This document shows positions 43,985 through 54,273 of a stretch of DNA of 64,000 nt, piece after piece. The notes below the pieces were generated by a model. That model saw only the letters and a list, made by a program, of their open reading frames with translations. It ran no database searches and was not told the origin of the DNA. The stretch comes from Superficieibacter sp. 1612_C1 (lineage in GTDB: Bacteria; Pseudomonadota; Gammaproteobacteria; Enterobacterales; Enterobacteriaceae): assembly GCF_015234305.1 (NCBI RefSeq), contig NZ_JADGMI010000002.1, positions 930,001 to 994,000 on the forward strand. Direction: 5' to 3'. Numbering within the stretch: position 1 is the stretch's first letter; every line of letters starts with the position of its first letter. A program made the translations under genes and the position numbers.

Positions 43985-44965
43985 ATGGCAACTGTAGCAA
44001 CCCGTCTTTCGGACATTTTTGTCAGCGATTACTATCAGACGATCGCGCCGGTTAACAGCCCGGAGAAAACCGCTGTATATAACTCTGGTATTGTTACGCG
44101 CCTGCCGGCGCTCGACGCTGTAGCGCAGAACGGTCAGGGCACCGCAACCGTAAGCTACTGGCAGGATCTGGATGCTGATGAAGCCCCGAACGCCTCAACG
44201 GATGATCCGGATCAGATTGGTAAGGTCGGTAAAGCCACTCAGGGCAGCATGCGTTCACGTACGCTTTTCCTGAACAAAGGCTATGGCGTCGCTGACCTCG
44301 CCTCTGAACTGGCCAACAGCGATCCGATGACACAAATTCGTAACCGCTTCGGTACTTACTGGACTCGCCAGTGGCAGCGTTATTTGATTGGTGAGGCGCG
44401 CGGCATCATCGCTTCTAACCTGGCAAATGATGATGGCGATATGGTTATTACCGAGCGGGCTTCCCTGGCAGAATCTTTTCAGGATGCGGCTTTCACCGCA
44501 GGTGACGCTGCCGATCAGTTTTCTGCAATTGGCGTCCACTCCACCATCATGAATCGCATGGTGAAGAACGACCTGATCGAATACCTGCGTGACTCAACCG
44601 GCAACATCATCCTTGCAACATACCTCGGTAAACCTGTCTTTATGGACGACAGCCTGAAAACTGCTGACGGTGGTTTTATGTCGCTGTTCTTCGGTTCAGG
44701 TGCATTTGGTTTTGGTGAGGGTAAACCACATACACCGACCGAGCTTGAACGTAAAGCATCCGGCGGTAATGGCGGCGGTGCCGAAGTTTTGTGGGAGCGT
44801 AAAACCTACATTCTCCAGCCAGCAGGCTTTAGCTGGAAGGGGGAGGACGATCCTAACCTGACGCCGTCTTACACCGACATGGCGAAGGCCAGTAACTGGG
44901 AGCGTGTCTTTGACCGTAAACAGGTACCGTTTGCTGCTGTGCTGTCAGGCGGTGCAGGTTCGTAA
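43985..44965 (+). CDS. Major capsid protein
   Basis: 326 residues. TLFLNKGYGVADLASELANS, FGTYWTRQWQRYLIGEARGI and LGKPVFMDDSL are typical of coat proteins in P22/DUF-type HK97-fold phages. AAGAGGTAACGCC precedes the ATG. Most abundant head protein expected. Followed at once by a terminator hairpin, so expression of the next genes may be reduced. Confidence 0.88.
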   Translation: MATVATRLSDIFVSDYYQTIAPVNSPEKTAVYNSGIVTRLPALDAVAQNGQGTATVSYWQDLDADEAPNASTDDPDQIGKVGKATQGSMRSRTLFLNKGYGVADLASELANSDPMTQIRNRFGTYWTRQWQRYLIGEARGIIASNLANDDGDMVITERASLAESFQDAAFTAGDAADQFSAIGVHSTIMNRMVKNDLIEYLRDSTGNIILATYLGKPVFMDDSLKTADGGFMSLFFGSGAFGFGEGKPHTPTELERKASGGNGGGAEVLWERKTYILQPAGFSWKGEDDPNLTPSYTDMAKASNWERVFDRKQVPFAAVLSGGAGS

Positions 44966-44970
44966 TGCTC

Positions 44971-44994
44971 AGGGGCTTCGGCCCCTATATTTTT
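44971..44994 (+). terminator. Terminator hairpin after the capsid gene
   Basis: AGGGGC-TTCG-GCCCCT followed by ATATTTTTG, 6 bp after the capsid stop codon and 10 bp before the glycosyltransferase start. Confidence 0.75.
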
Positions 44995-45004
44995 GAGAAC
45001 ATTT

Positions 45005-46462
45005 ATGCAGGTTACTATCGATGACGTCCCGTATGTGCCTGTTAGCGCATCCTCTTCTCGTATTGGAATAGCGATCACGACGCACAACCGGGCCGAGGTG
45101 TTAATTCGTGCGCTGGACCACCAACTGAAGCATTTGCCCGCCGGTGCGCTGGTGGTGGTGATAGATGATGGTTCAACGGCGGCTGCAACAGTTCCTGACA
45201 GCGTACAACTGATAAGGCACGGCGCTTCACTGGGCATCGTCGCATCGAAAAATGCCAGCCTGACCGCGCTGATGGATGCCGGATGTGAGCATCTGTTTCT
45301 GTGGGATGATGATGCCTGGCCAATCGCCGATAACTGGCATCTGCCCTATATCGAATCACCTGAGCCGCATCTCTCTTATCAGTTTCTCGATTTGGCCGGG
45401 CCGCGGAAGCTGAACGATCTGGCGGTGCTCTACCGTGATGATCAGCATGTGGCTTATACCGGGCAGCGCGGCGTCATGCTGTATTACCACCGCAGCGCCA
45501 TTGAGACCGTAGGGGGCTTTGATCCGGTGTACGGTCGCGGCATGTACGAGCATTCGGATCTGGCGCTGCGTATCAATAACGCCGGGCTGACAACGTGGGC
45601 TTACGCTGATGTTTCTGGCTCGGAAAAGCTGATTCATTCAATGGATGAGTATGAAGAGGTCACGCGCTCTGTTTCCCGACCCGATCGCGAGGCGCTGGTG
45701 GCGCGCAACGTGAAAATCCACAACGAGCGCCGGGATGCCTGTTATACCGGTTATATTGAATACCGCCTGCGTCGTAACGTGGTAATCACCACCCTGTTAA
45801 CCAGCCACCCTGATCCGCAGCGTGGCGTGAAGATGCGGCCTGACCCGGACCTTCTGCGCGCCTGGGCAACGTCAATCAGTGGCGCTGATGCGGTTGTGCT
45901 TGCCGACGAACTGACTGAAGCTCCACCCGGTGCAAAGCTGGTGAGTGCTCCTGACGTGGCAATGAATGTTTATTTCCGGCGCTGGCTGCACATCTACCAG
46001 TATCTGCGCGATCACCCTGAATACCATTTCGTCTGGTGCACCGATGGTACTGACGTCGAGATGCTGCACGCGCCGTGGGATGAAATGGCGGCCGGTAAGG
46101 TCTACGTTGGCTCGGAACCAAAAACGTACGCTGACGCCTGGGCACGGCAGAATCACCCGGAGAAACCCTATCAGGACTTTCTTGATGAGCATCGTCACGA
46201 CGTGATGCTTAATGCCGGCCTGCTTGGCGGCACGCGTGAAGATGTTATGGCGTTCGCCCATGCGATCGTGCGTCTGTATTACCGCCTTGAGAGTAACCGC
46301 TTCTGGCAGACTGAACGCGCTGGTGCTGCGGTGGGAGATATGCTGGCTTTCGGCATTGTGGCGAAGTCTTTCGGTAACCGGATCGGTTCTGGTCCTCAGG
46401 TAAACACGGTATTTAAAACTGACGGCGTTGGTAAGGAGTTTGCCTGGTGGAAACACAAATAA
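45005..46462 (+). CDS. Glycosyltransferase family 2-like protein in the head operon
   Basis: 485 residues from the ATG at 45005. The N-terminal GT-A domain has IAITTHNRAEVLIRAL, VVVIDDGS and the metal-binding LWDDDAWP (near residue 103), plus a second half (from about residue 255) with WCTDGTDVEMLHAPW. Two nucleotide-sugar-like domains in one chain. Between the capsid and the connector genes, so the substrate could be a virion protein. Overlaps the next gene by 16 bp. Confidence 0.85.
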   Translation: MQVTIDDVPYVPVSASSSRIGIAITTHNRAEVLIRALDHQLKHLPAGALVVVIDDGSTAAATVPDSVQLIRHGASLGIVASKNASLTALMDAGCEHLFLWDDDAWPIADNWHLPYIESPEPHLSYQFLDLAGPRKLNDLAVLYRDDQHVAYTGQRGVMLYYHRSAIETVGGFDPVYGRGMYEHSDLALRINNAGLTTWAYADVSGSEKLIHSMDEYEEVTRSVSRPDREALVARNVKIHNERRDACYTGYIEYRLRRNVVITTLLTSHPDPQRGVKMRPDPDLLRAWATSISGADAVVLADELTEAPPGAKLVSAPDVAMNVYFRRWLHIYQYLRDHPEYHFVWCTDGTDVEMLHAPWDEMAAGKVYVGSEPKTYADAWARQNHPEKPYQDFLDEHRHDVMLNAGLLGGTREDVMAFAHAIVRLYYRLESNRFWQTERAGAAVGDMLAFGIVAKSFGNRIGSGPQVNTVFKTDGVGKEFAWWKHK

Positions 46463-47034
46463 AGTTTGTGGTTGTCGGCCATCACTCACGATACATGCAG
46501 GCTCGTAGCCTGGCTGAATCTCTCGGTGCCGTCATGCTCATCGATAGTGGGGACCACGGCGCGAACTGGAATCATCGTCGCGCGCTTGAGTGGGCTGCCG
46601 GGCAAACCTGCCGGGTAGTGATTCTTGAAGATGATGCTCTGCCAGTTGTCAGTTTCCATCGCGGTATTTATAGCTGGCTTAGAGACTTCCCTGATTCATT
46701 AATCAGTTTCTATCTTGGCACAGGCCGCCCCCCGCAGTACCAGATGCAGATCGCTGAGCGATTGATCGTTGCCGACAAGACGCGCGCTGATTACATCACG
46801 CTACCGCGCCTGATTCACGGCGTCTGCTACAGCGTACCGCCGCAGCAAATTGAAAGGGTGCTGACTCGCTGGGACAACAGCAAGCCTGCTGATTATGCAG
46901 TGGGTGATGCGTATGGTGGCGATGTCATCTATCCCTGCTCATCGCTGGTGGACCATGCCGATGGCGAACCGGTTGAGCATCATCCCGACCAGCAACTTCG
47001 AACTGAGCGCCGCCGGGCATGGCGGCTGGCGTAA
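46447..47034 (+). CDS. Second glycosyltransferase-like protein
   Basis: 195 residues from a GTG at 46447 with TAAGGAG eight bases upstream. FVVVGHHSRYMQARSLAESL and VVILEDDALPV (a DxD-like site, near residue 61) suit a small glycosyltransferase; the C-terminus is basic (RTERRRAWRLA). Coupled to the upstream enzyme, so the pair probably acts on the same target. Confidence 0.75.
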   Translation: METQIKFVVVGHHSRYMQARSLAESLGAVMLIDSGDHGANWNHRRALEWAAGQTCRVVILEDDALPVVSFHRGIYSWLRDFPDSLISFYLGTGRPPQYQMQIAERLIVADKTRADYITLPRLIHGVCYSVPPQQIERVLTRWDNSKPADYAVGDAYGGDVIYPCSSLVDHADGEPVEHHPDQQLRTERRRAWRLA

Positions 47035-47044
47035 TGAGGGCAAT

Positions 47045-47530
47045 ATGATAAATAACGATCCTGATTCACCAGGCTTTAACAGTTACGCCAGCGTTGATGA
47101 ACTGAAAGCTTTTGCCTCAGCGCGTGGCTATGAACTCCCCCCTGAAAATGCTCTGTGTGAGCAGTTCCTGATTCAGGCTATGGATTACCTTGAGTCCGTC
47201 GAATGGCGCGGAAGCCGCAGTTCTTCAGAACAGCCGCTTATGTGGCCTCGTAATGGTGTGGCGGTCGATGGTGTGCCGGTAAACAAATCTGTTATTCCGG
47301 CCAGATTAAAATCAGCTCAATGCCGTCTGGCTATCGAGGCTCAGGAGACAGACCTTAATCCGACGAAGAGCGGCGGAGCAGTAACGCTCGAGCGCGTTGA
47401 AGGGGCAGTGACCGTACAATATGACGGTTCAGGCAATGACGGCACAGTAACTTTTCCGTGGCTTTCTACTTTATTGCGCGGCCTGACTAAAGGCGCGAGC
47501 GTTTTCAACTTTGATGTGAGGCGTGGATGA
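47045..47530 (+). CDS. Head-tail connector, annotated elsewhere as DnaT-like protein
   Basis: 161 residues from the ATG at 47045. FNSYASVDELKAFASARGYE and FLIQAMDYLESVEW match the small family often labelled DnaT-like ssDNA-binding protein that occupies the first connector (gp6) slot in siphophages. I read it as a head-tail joining protein. Confidence 0.75.
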   Translation: MINNDPDSPGFNSYASVDELKAFASARGYELPPENALCEQFLIQAMDYLESVEWRGSRSSSEQPLMWPRNGVAVDGVPVNKSVIPARLKSAQCRLAIEAQETDLNPTKSGGAVTLERVEGAVTVQYDGSGNDGTVTFPWLSTLLRGLTKGASVFNFDVRRG

Positions 47531-47784
47531 TGTCAGATCTTAAAGTTGTCGATTTCAAACGAAATGATGAGAGCGAACACAACCAGACCGAAGTAATCCG
47601 TCTGCTGGAAGAGGCGCTCGAACATGCCAGGAATGGTAATTACCAGGCTATGGCAATAGTGATGTTAAGCCACGAAGGGCATGTACTCGACTGCTGGCAT
47701 AATGGTGAAAAGCCTTACGTTATGGTTGGAGCTCTCGAATCACTGAAGATGGATTACATTCACGCATGCATTGAGCGACGCTGA
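47527..47784 (+). CDS. Small unknown phage protein
   Basis: 85 residues: VIRLLEEALEHARNGNYQAM and LDCWHNGEKPYVMVGALESL. Starts inside the previous stop (ATGATG). Helical first half. Not recognised; similar small genes occur between connector genes of enterobacterial prophages. Confidence 0.6.
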   Translation: MMSDLKVVDFKRNDESEHNQTEVIRLLEEALEHARNGNYQAMAIVMLSHEGHVLDCWHNGEKPYVMVGALESLKMDYIHACIERR

Positions 47785-47785
47785 G

Positions 47786-48136
47786 ATGGCAATTAACTAT
47801 CCCCGGATGAGAGCTACCAGCACGCGACTGCTTAAAGAAAATGGCGTGAATTATCTGGTAAAGCGCAAAGGCACAGTAACGGTAATCGGCGGTATCGAGC
47901 ATCGCGAACCGGATAAAACGTTTTCCGCCGTGGGCGTGCGTACTGATTACAAACCCGGCGAAATCGATGGAACGCTCATCATTAATGGCGATGTGCGCAT
48001 TGTCTTTACCGCCGACCCTGAGCTGCGCACCGGCGACATGGTGGACCTTGAGGGTAAATGGTACCGGGTTGTTCAGTCTAACCCGGTGAAACCAGCGCAT
48101 CTTGTGCTTTGCTACCGGGCACAACTGAGGGCATAG
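47786..48136 (+). CDS. Head-tail joining protein
   Basis: 116 residues from the ATG at 47786. ATSTRLLKENGVNYLVKRKG and TGDMVDLEGKWYRVVQSNPV are the usual beta-barrel pattern of head closure/stopper proteins. Two bases before the next gene. Seals the head after packaging. Confidence 0.75.
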   Translation: MAINYPRMRATSTRLLKENGVNYLVKRKGTVTVIGGIEHREPDKTFSAVGVRTDYKPGEIDGTLIINGDVRIVFTADPELRTGDMVDLEGKWYRVVQSNPVKPAHLVLCYRAQLRA

Positions 48137-48137
48137 C

Positions 48138-48746
48138 ATGTCTGAGAATAACGCTTTTATGGCTTCCATTAATGCATTTGTGGATAAGGCCAAAGCTGAC
48201 CAGGCGGAAGTTGTGCGCGTGGCCGGAATCAAAATCCTGGCGCGGCTGGTTGATATGTCGCCCGTCGGCAATCCTGAACTATGGGAAGCCAATCAGACTG
48301 CAGTCGGCTATAACGCGGCGGTGGATGAGCATAACAGTCTGCTGCGCCAGAACCCGAACAACCTGACGAAAACAGGGCGGCTGCGGGCAGGTCGCAAGGT
48401 CAATGACAGCATGGACCTGAAAGCCCCTCCGGGCTATACAGGCGGACGTTTTCGCGGTAACTGGCAGGTTTCATTGGATGCACATACTACTGAAGAAACC
48501 GGACGTATCGATAAAACCGGGAATATGACAAAAGCGGCCGGGAACTATGTTTTATCCCGTTTTAAAGTAGGGATGAATGAAATATTTTTCTGCAACAACG
48601 TTCCCTATGCCTACCGGCTTGAGATGGGACACTCCAGACAGGCTCCGGGGGGTATGGTACGCATCACCGCCGCTGAGTTTCAGAAGTTCTTCAGCGAGGC
48701 TCTAAGCGAGGTTAAAAATGATACCGGATATCACAGCGACGTTTGA
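48138..48746 (+). CDS. HK97 gp10-like tail-completion protein
   Basis: 202 residues. ILARLVDMSPVGNPELWEAN and FRGNWQVSLDAHTTEETGRI and PYAYRLEMGHSRQAPGGMVR match the HK97 gp10 family of neck proteins. Overlaps the next gene by 29 bp. Confidence 0.82.
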   Translation: MSENNAFMASINAFVDKAKADQAEVVRVAGIKILARLVDMSPVGNPELWEANQTAVGYNAAVDEHNSLLRQNPNNLTKTGRLRAGRKVNDSMDLKAPPGYTGGRFRGNWQVSLDAHTTEETGRIDKTGNMTKAAGNYVLSRFKVGMNEIFFCNNVPYAYRLEMGHSRQAPGGMVRITAAEFQKFFSEALSEVKNDTGYHSDV

Positions 48747-49128
48747 TGCTATGCTGGGTGCCTGGGCGGATGCTGTGAGTATGCCAGTGGCATGGGATAA
48801 CGTTCCCTTCGAGCCGCCCTCTGATGCCGCCTACCTTGTTTCGCATGATATGCCCGCATCTCCATACAGTATTGATCTGGCAGGACGCTGCCGTATACAT
48901 CCTGGCGTGTATCAGGTTAACGTCGTTGTGCCGGCAGGCAGTGGCAGAGTCAGCGCTAAAGAGATCGCTCGCCAGGTTGCCGCACTGTTTCCCTTAAACC
49001 AGACACTCAGTGGCGAAGGTTTTACCGCCATAGTTATTTCACCACCTGCCATTTACCCCGGCATTCAGGATGGAGTTTCCTACACCGTCCCCGTCAGCAT
49101 CAGATACCAGGCTGAAACCGTAGTCTGA
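48718..49128 (+). CDS. Tail terminator-like protein (DUF4128)
   Basis: 136 residues: FDAMLGAWADAVSMPVAWDN and a beta-rich middle (RIHPGVYQVNVVVPAGSG), typical of DUF4128/lambda U-type proteins that cap the tail tube. Directly upstream of the tail tube gene. Confidence 0.78.
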   Translation: MIPDITATFDAMLGAWADAVSMPVAWDNVPFEPPSDAAYLVSHDMPASPYSIDLAGRCRIHPGVYQVNVVVPAGSGRVSAKEIARQVAALFPLNQTLSGEGFTAIVISPPAIYPGIQDGVSYTVPVSIRYQAETVV

Positions 49129-49138
49129 CCAATCCCCG

Positions 49139-49160
49139 CCGGCCATTGCCGGTTTTTTTA
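49139..49160 (+). terminator. Hairpin before the tail tube gene
   Basis: CCGGC-CATT-GCCGG followed by TTTTTTTATG. Confidence 0.7.
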
Positions 49161-49184
49161 TGCTCATTTATCGGAGACACCATT

Positions 49185-49868
49185 ATGGGCTTTGCTCTGC
49201 CTAATGGGGCGCACGTCTACCTTGCGTCCGAGTATGGTAAAAGTATCCCTTTTACCGCTATCACCAATGCAAAAAACGCCATCATCACCGTCGGGGCCAG
49301 CAGCAACCTCGCCGTGAATGATGAGGTGCATATCACTTCTGCGTGGAGTGGTATTGATAATGTCGTCGCCCGTGTCATCAACGTGTCGGGCAACTCCGTT
49401 ACGCTTGGCAACATTGACACCACTAACGTCAATAAATACCCGGGCGGCGGCGGTGCTGGCTCCGTGCGGAAAATTACCACCTGGACTGAACTACCCCAGA
49501 TCACTGAGGTGGCGAATGCTGGTGGCGATCAAAACACGACCCAGATTCAGTTCCTCGCAGATGATCGCCAGCGAAATCTGAACACTTTCAAGGCTGCCAG
49601 TTCCCAGACCTATACCATCGCTCATGACTCTTCCCTGCCGGTGTACGACCTGCTGCGTAAGCTGGATGACAATGGCGATACGGTGGCGGCCTATATGTTC
49701 GTGCCGAAAGCCAAAGAAAATCGCTACTGGTCCGCAAGCATCTCGTTCAACGATATCCCAAACACAGCGGTTAACAACGTTGAGACGGTAAGCGTGGTGC
49801 TCCAGCTCCAGTCCCGCGCGATGACGTTTTATAAACTGCCTGACACCTCTGCTGTACCGGGTAGTTAA
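49185..49868 (+). CDS. Tail tube (major tail) protein
   Basis: 227 residues from the ATG at 49185 (CGGAGACACC upstream). MGFALPNGAHVYLASEYGKS, ITEVANAGGDQNTTQIQFLA and YMFVPKAKENRYWSASISFN fit siphophage tail tube proteins. Flanked by hairpins on both sides, which fits a separately tuned, highly produced protein. Confidence 0.85.
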   Translation: MGFALPNGAHVYLASEYGKSIPFTAITNAKNAIITVGASSNLAVNDEVHITSAWSGIDNVVARVINVSGNSVTLGNIDTTNVNKYPGGGGAGSVRKITTWTELPQITEVANAGGDQNTTQIQFLADDRQRNLNTFKAASSQTYTIAHDSSLPVYDLLRKLDDNGDTVAAYMFVPKAKENRYWSASISFNDIPNTAVNNVETVSVVLQLQSRAMTFYKLPDTSAVPGS

Positions 49869-49887
49869 TCCTTCATCTAATCCACGA

Positions 49888-49910
49888 AGCCCCGAATGGG
49901 GCTTTTTTTA
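49888..49910 (+). terminator. Hairpin after the tail tube gene
   Basis: AGCCCC-GAAT-GGGGCT followed by TTTTTTAT. Confidence 0.75.
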
Positions 49911-49922
49911 TGAGAGAGATTT

Positions 49923-50234
49923 ATGTCTGCAAAATTTGAGCTACAACCGAAACCGATCTTTAAAGCTGACGTCAGCATACCGCGCGCCGGGGAAGAAGAC
50001 GGGAAACTGACTTTCACCTTCAGGCATAAGCCGATCAAAGAGCTGGCTGCACTTGAAACGCTGGAAGGTAAAACCGCACTCGATTTTCTTCAGGAGATCA
50101 CCGAAGCCTGGGCGCTGGCGGATGAATTTAACCGCGATAACCTTGAAACACTCCTCGATAACTATCCCGGTGCGCTGAAAGCCATTGTGGGTACCTATTA
50201 CAGTGAGTTAACGGGAAACCGTGAAAAAAACTAA
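49923..50234 (+). CDS. Tail assembly chaperone (G product)
   Basis: 103 residues: [20 protein letters not shown] and [16 protein letters not shown]. It lies between tail tube and tape measure, ends ...NREKN at a stop directly after a slippery sequence, and corresponds to lambda gpG. It holds the tape measure for tube assembly. Confidence 0.88.
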   Translation: MSAKFELQPKPIFKADVSIPRAGEEDGKLTFTFRHKPIKELAALETLEGKTALDFLQEITEAWALADEFNRDNLETLLDNYPGALKAIVGTYYSELTGNREKN

Positions 50235-50539
50235 TAGCGGTTGCCTCGCAACTCTATACGCCTGAACCCTCAGCGGAAGATATGGCGGCCTTTGGGATGA
50301 CGCCGGATGATTATGACGAGACGGTCATTGAAGTCTGGCCCGATGTCTGGCCGTCATTTCTGGTTTTTCAGTCTGCAGGCACTCAGTGGCGTACAGGCAT
50401 GGGAGGGGTGACGGGGCTGGATTATAGCGTTCTACCGTGGCTGATGAAGGTTCGTGGGATAGAGAATGAGGCAACCGCGTTAAACGATATTCGAATCATG
50501 GAGAGTGCGGCGCTCAGGGTCATTCACAAGGGGGCGTAA
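49923..50539 (+). CDS. Tail assembly chaperone frameshift product (G-T)
   Basis: Fusion of the 103-residue G part with about 102 residues read in the -1 frame, including [20 protein letters not shown] and [20 protein letters not shown] (DUF1799). Total about 205 residues. Corresponds to lambda gpG-T; the T part binds the tail tube. There is no good independent ribosome site for the T part alone (ATG at 50282). Confidence 0.88.
50225..50231 (+). other. Programmed -1 ribosomal frameshift site (A AAA AAC)
   Basis: In the zero frame the codons are GAA AAA AAC TAA, so the heptamer A-AAA-AAC is correctly phased for tandem tRNA slippage and lies directly before the stop. After a -1 shift the reading continues AAA CTA ATA without a stop until 50539. 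Confidence 0.9.
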
Positions 50540-53500
50540 TGTCCGATATTGCAACGATTGCGCTTCGCGTAAATACCTCCGAACTGGAGCGCGGGAACCA
50601 GGCGCTTGATAATTTTCAGCAGACCGCTGCTGGTGCGGCGAATAAAGCAGATGCGCTTAACCGCACCATGCGCACCAGTACGAGTGAGCAGAGGAGAAAT
50701 AGCGAAAGCCTGAAGGAGCAGCAGCAGGAACTGCAAAACCTCCTGAATAAAATCAGCCCCGTTAACCGGGCCATGAATGAACTGGAGAATTTGCAGGACT
50801 CGCTGGCTGGTTTTCGCGGGAAAGGCCTGTTAGGCGATGAGGATTACAGCCGCTTTAATGCCGTGCTGGATTCCACCCGCGACAAGCTGTTTCAGGTTAT
50901 GGAGGCGGAAACAGTAGAAGGGCAGGAGCGACTGAAGCTGGCGCAGGATACCCAGCGCGCCGCCGCTGCGCAGGACGCGTTTCTGAACTCTCTGGCTGAG
51001 CAGGCGGCCACTTTCCGCGCCTCGAAGTCAGACGTTCTTGAATATAAAGCTTCACTGCTGGGTTTAACCCAGGATGCTGCCCCGCTGATTCAGCAAATCA
51101 GGGAGAGAGAGCTGGCTATTGCCAGTGAAGCTGTTCAAACACGGCTGGCCGCACAGGAACTGCGGGAGAAGCAGGCCGCAGAGCGCCAGGCTGTCGCTGA
51201 AGCATCCCGCCTGCAGGCGCAGAACGATAACTTCGTCGAGTCGCTGCGCAATCAGGCGCTGGCCATTGGTAAATCACGCGCTGAGATGCTCGAACTGAAA
51301 GCGGCTCAGATGGGGCTGCTGCAGGAGACTGCACCATACATCGCTGCGCTTAAAGCGCAGGAAGCCGCAACGGTACAGGACGCGGAAAATAAAAAAGTGT
51401 CTGCCATGCAGGCCCGGATAGTTAAAGATGCGATCGCAGAACTGGAAGCCGCAGAGCGCGCCGAGGCATCCGAAGTTCAGCGTGCGCAGAACATCCGCGA
51501 CTCGTTTGTTCGGACACTTGAAGAGCAGGCAACATCGATCGGAAAAACTCGGATCGAATTGCTGGAAATGAAAGCCGCCCAGCTCGGTGTTTCCCAGCAG
51601 GCAGCTCCTTTCATCGCAAAGCTGCGTGAGCAGGATGAAGCGTGGAAGAAAGGCGGGATCAGCGCCGGGCAGTACCGGCAGGCATTAAGAATGTTGCCAG
51701 CGCAGTTTACGGATATTGCCACGTCCATCGCTGGTGGAATGCCGCTGTGGATGGTGTTTATGCAGCAGGGCGGGCAAATTGCTGACTCTTTTGGTGGTAT
51801 TGGCGGGCTGTTTGAAGCGATCAAAGAGGCACTATTCGGTGTAAAAGATGCTGCTCACGATTCTGGTTCTTCACTTTCTGAGAATGCAAATGCTCTGGCT
51901 GAGAACGCTGAAAATGCGAATAAGTTCAGCGCATTTATCAACCCTACACGCATCGGCATTGCTGGCTTAGTTGTTGCCCTCGGCACCCTGGCTTATGCCT
52001 GGTTCAAGGGGAGCAAAGAGCAGGATCGTTTTAATGAGTCACTGATACTTAGCGGTAACATTATCGGTAAAACATCAGGCCAGCTGGCCGATATAGCAGC
52101 CAGAGCTGCGCAGGCCTCAGATAATACAACGGGTGCTGCTGCCGATGTTCTCAGCCAGCTTGTGTCATCGGGGCGGGTGGCGGGTGGCTCGCTGGAAAAA
52201 GTCACCACTGCGATCGTGTCTATGAACGATGCGGCGGGTATTGCAACTGAGGAACTGGTTAGTGACTTTAACTCCATCGCTCAAAGCCCGGTAGAAGCTC
52301 TCACTAAGCTCAATGACAAATACCATTTCTTAACCTTATCTACCTACAACCAGGTTAAGGCATTACAGGATCAGGGAAACCAGCAGGAAGCAGTTCGTAT
52401 AGCGACAGAGAATTTTTCGTCTGTTGTTCAGACAAGGGCCAATGACATCCAGGAAAATCTGGGTTCTCTGGAAAAAGCATGGAGATCTGTGGGTGACACC
52501 GCCAAAAAAGCGTGGGATTCCATGCTTGATATCGGCCGGGAAACATCCATTGATACCAAAATTGAAAATATGAGCGCCGATCTGGACAGGGCTGAAAAAG
52601 CGCTATCAGATCTTGAATCCGGTGCTGCAAAAAACGCTGGGCCTTACGGTGCATGGAAATCCGATGATATTGACCGGGCGAGACGTACACGCGATACGCT
52701 GAAAAATAATCTCAGTATCCTTCAGAGTCAGAAAACGACTGAAGGCGTGATCAACGGCATCATTGATGAAAGGAATCAGAAGGAGCAAAAGGCAGTTACC
52801 GCTCAGCAGTACGTCAATAAACTGACTGAGCAGACTCTCAACAATGAGCAAAAGCGTGCCAAGGAGCATATGCTCCTGACGAAAGCCATCAGGGATGGCG
52901 CGCAAATAAGCAAAGAGGAAGAGGCAAGGCTCAGAAAGAATATTGATGATAAATATAAGGATCCCAAAACTCCAAAGACGAAGTCATACACTGTTCCTGC
53001 CGGTGAGCGCATGGAAGATGCCGGGCAGACCGAATTACTGGCCCTCCAGGCACAGCTGAAAACCCTTCAGGATCACCGCTCTGTTAATGACACGATCAGT
53101 CAGCAGCGCAAAGATCTGTATACCACTGAATCTAAGTTTGCCGTCCTTGAGGCGGCTGCGCGCACCCGGCAATTATCGAAGCAGGAACAGTCTCTGCTGG
53201 CGAGCAAAAACCAGGTGCTGCAACTTGCGCAACAGAAAGCTCTCCTCGGCGATCAGATCACCGCGCAGGAGCAACTGAACAAACGGATGGATACAGCCAG
53301 CAAATATGTCACACAGATGGCAGAGAAGCAGGCCGCGCTTGAAACGGGTTCCGTGATGAGTGACCGGCTGGCGAGCCGGGAGACTGCGCTTTCACAGCTG
53401 CGCAGTGGCTGGCTGAATGCTGGGGGTAGTCTTGATGATAGAGGTTATAAGCAGGAGCTTAAAGCTGCTAATGATTACTTCACCGCTGAGGATGAGCTTC

Positions 53501-54240
53501 GTGGTGACTGGCTGAAGGGGGCGAAAAAGGGGTGGGCTGAATACCAGGATTCAGCGACGAATGTTTTCTCTGCCATGCAGAACGTGGCGCAGTCCACGCT
53601 CGGCGGCATTTCCGATATGCTCACAAATCTTGTGACGACAGGAACGGCCAGCTTCAGGAGCTTTGCTGCTTCAATGATGAAAATGATCGCAGAGGTCGTC
53701 AACCGACTGCTGGTCGCTTATACCGTCCAGGCTGCAATGGGATGGATTGCTGGCGGGACCTCATCTTCAGGAAGTGGCGCAGGGCAGTCTTTCGCTGTTC
53801 CGTCTTACCGTCCAGCGTGGAACGGTGGTTATATTCCTGAGTTTGATTCTGGTGGCTACACAGGTGATGGCGGTAAATATCAGCCCAAGGGTGTCGTGCA
53901 TGGCGGCGAGTTTGTTTTCACGAAAGAAGCAACAAGCGCGCTGGGAGTGGATAACCTTTACGCAATCATGCGCAATGCGCAGGGTTATGCAGATGGTGGC
54001 GTTGTCGGCCGCGCGTCGCGGTATGGTCTGTCGGGAGGCGCAGGCGCAGCGAGTACTGCACCCGTGATTAAAACAACCGTAAATGTTGATGTAAATGGCA
54101 ATGCTTCTGCGCAAACCAGCGGCACGGGCGATGCCCTGGGCCGTGCTCTGGCTGAAGAGGTGCGGAACGCGGCCACTTCGGTTGTGCAGAAACACCTGAA
54201 GCCCGGAGGGCTAATCTATAACTTCAGCAAAGGCAGATAG
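50539..54240 (+). CDS. Tape measure protein
   Basis: 1,233 residues. The N-terminal third is coiled coil with three repeats of about 85 residues, each like [18 protein letters not shown] then [18 protein letters not shown] (from about residues 143, 225 and 315). The middle has hydrophobic helices ([15 protein letters not shown]-type region near residue 478). The C-terminus is Gly-rich ([14 protein letters not shown]). Sets tail length (longer than lambda gpH, so a longer tail) and is ejected with DNA. Confidence 0.92.
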   Translation: MSDIATIALRVNTSELERGNQALDNFQQTAAGAANKADALNRTMRTSTSEQRRNSESLKEQQQELQNLLNKISPVNRAMNELENLQDSLAGFRGKGLLGDEDYSRFNAVLDSTRDKLFQVMEAETVEGQERLKLAQDTQRAAAAQDAFLNSLAEQAATFRASKSDVLEYKASLLGLTQDAAPLIQQIRERELAIASEAVQTRLAAQELREKQAAERQAVAEASRLQAQNDNFVESLRNQALAIGKSRAEMLELKAAQMGLLQETAPYIAALKAQEAATVQDAENKKVSAMQARIVKDAIAELEAAERAEASEVQRAQNIRDSFVRTLEEQATSIGKTRIELLEMKAAQLGVSQQAAPFIAKLREQDEAWKKGGISAGQYRQALRMLPAQFTDIATSIAGGMPLWMVFMQQGGQIADSFGGIGGLFEAIKEALFGVKDAAHDSGSSLSENANALAENAENANKFSAFINPTRIGIAGLVVALGTLAYAWFKGSKEQDRFNESLILSGNIIGKTSGQLADIAARAAQASDNTTGAAADVLSQLVSSGRVAGGSLEKVTTAIVSMNDAAGIATEELVSDFNSIAQSPVEALTKLNDKYHFLTLSTYNQVKALQDQGNQQEAVRIATENFSSVVQTRANDIQENLGSLEKAWRSVGDTAKKAWDSMLDIGRETSIDTKIENMSADLDRAEKALSDLESGAAKNAGPYGAWKSDDIDRARRTRDTLKNNLSILQSQKTTEGVINGIIDERNQKEQKAVTAQQYVNKLTEQTLNNEQKRAKEHMLLTKAIRDGAQISKEEEARLRKNIDDKYKDPKTPKTKSYTVPAGERMEDAGQTELLALQAQLKTLQDHRSVNDTISQQRKDLYTTESKFAVLEAAARTRQLSKQEQSLLASKNQVLQLAQQKALLGDQITAQEQLNKRMDTASKYVTQMAEKQAALETGSVMSDRLASRETALSQLRSGWLNAGGSLDDRGYKQELKAANDYFTAEDELRGDWLKGAKKGWAEYQDSATNVFSAMQNVAQSTLGGISDMLTNLVTTGTASFRSFAASMMKMIAEVVNRLLVAYTVQAAMGWIAGGTSSSGSGAGQSFAVPSYRPAWNGGYIPEFDSGGYTGDGGKYQPKGVVHGGEFVFTKEATSALGVDNLYAIMRNAQGYADGGVVGRASRYGLSGGAGAASTAPVIKTTVNVDVNGNASAQTSGTGDALGRALAEEVRNAATSVVQKHLKPGGLIYNFSKGR

Positions 54241-54262
54241 CCCACTCCGGTGGGCTTTTTTT
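54240..54262 (+). terminator. Hairpin after the tape measure gene
   Basis: CCCAC-TCCG-GTGGG followed by CTTTTTTTATG. Confidence 0.75.
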
Positions 54263-54273
54263 ATGGAGTAAAT

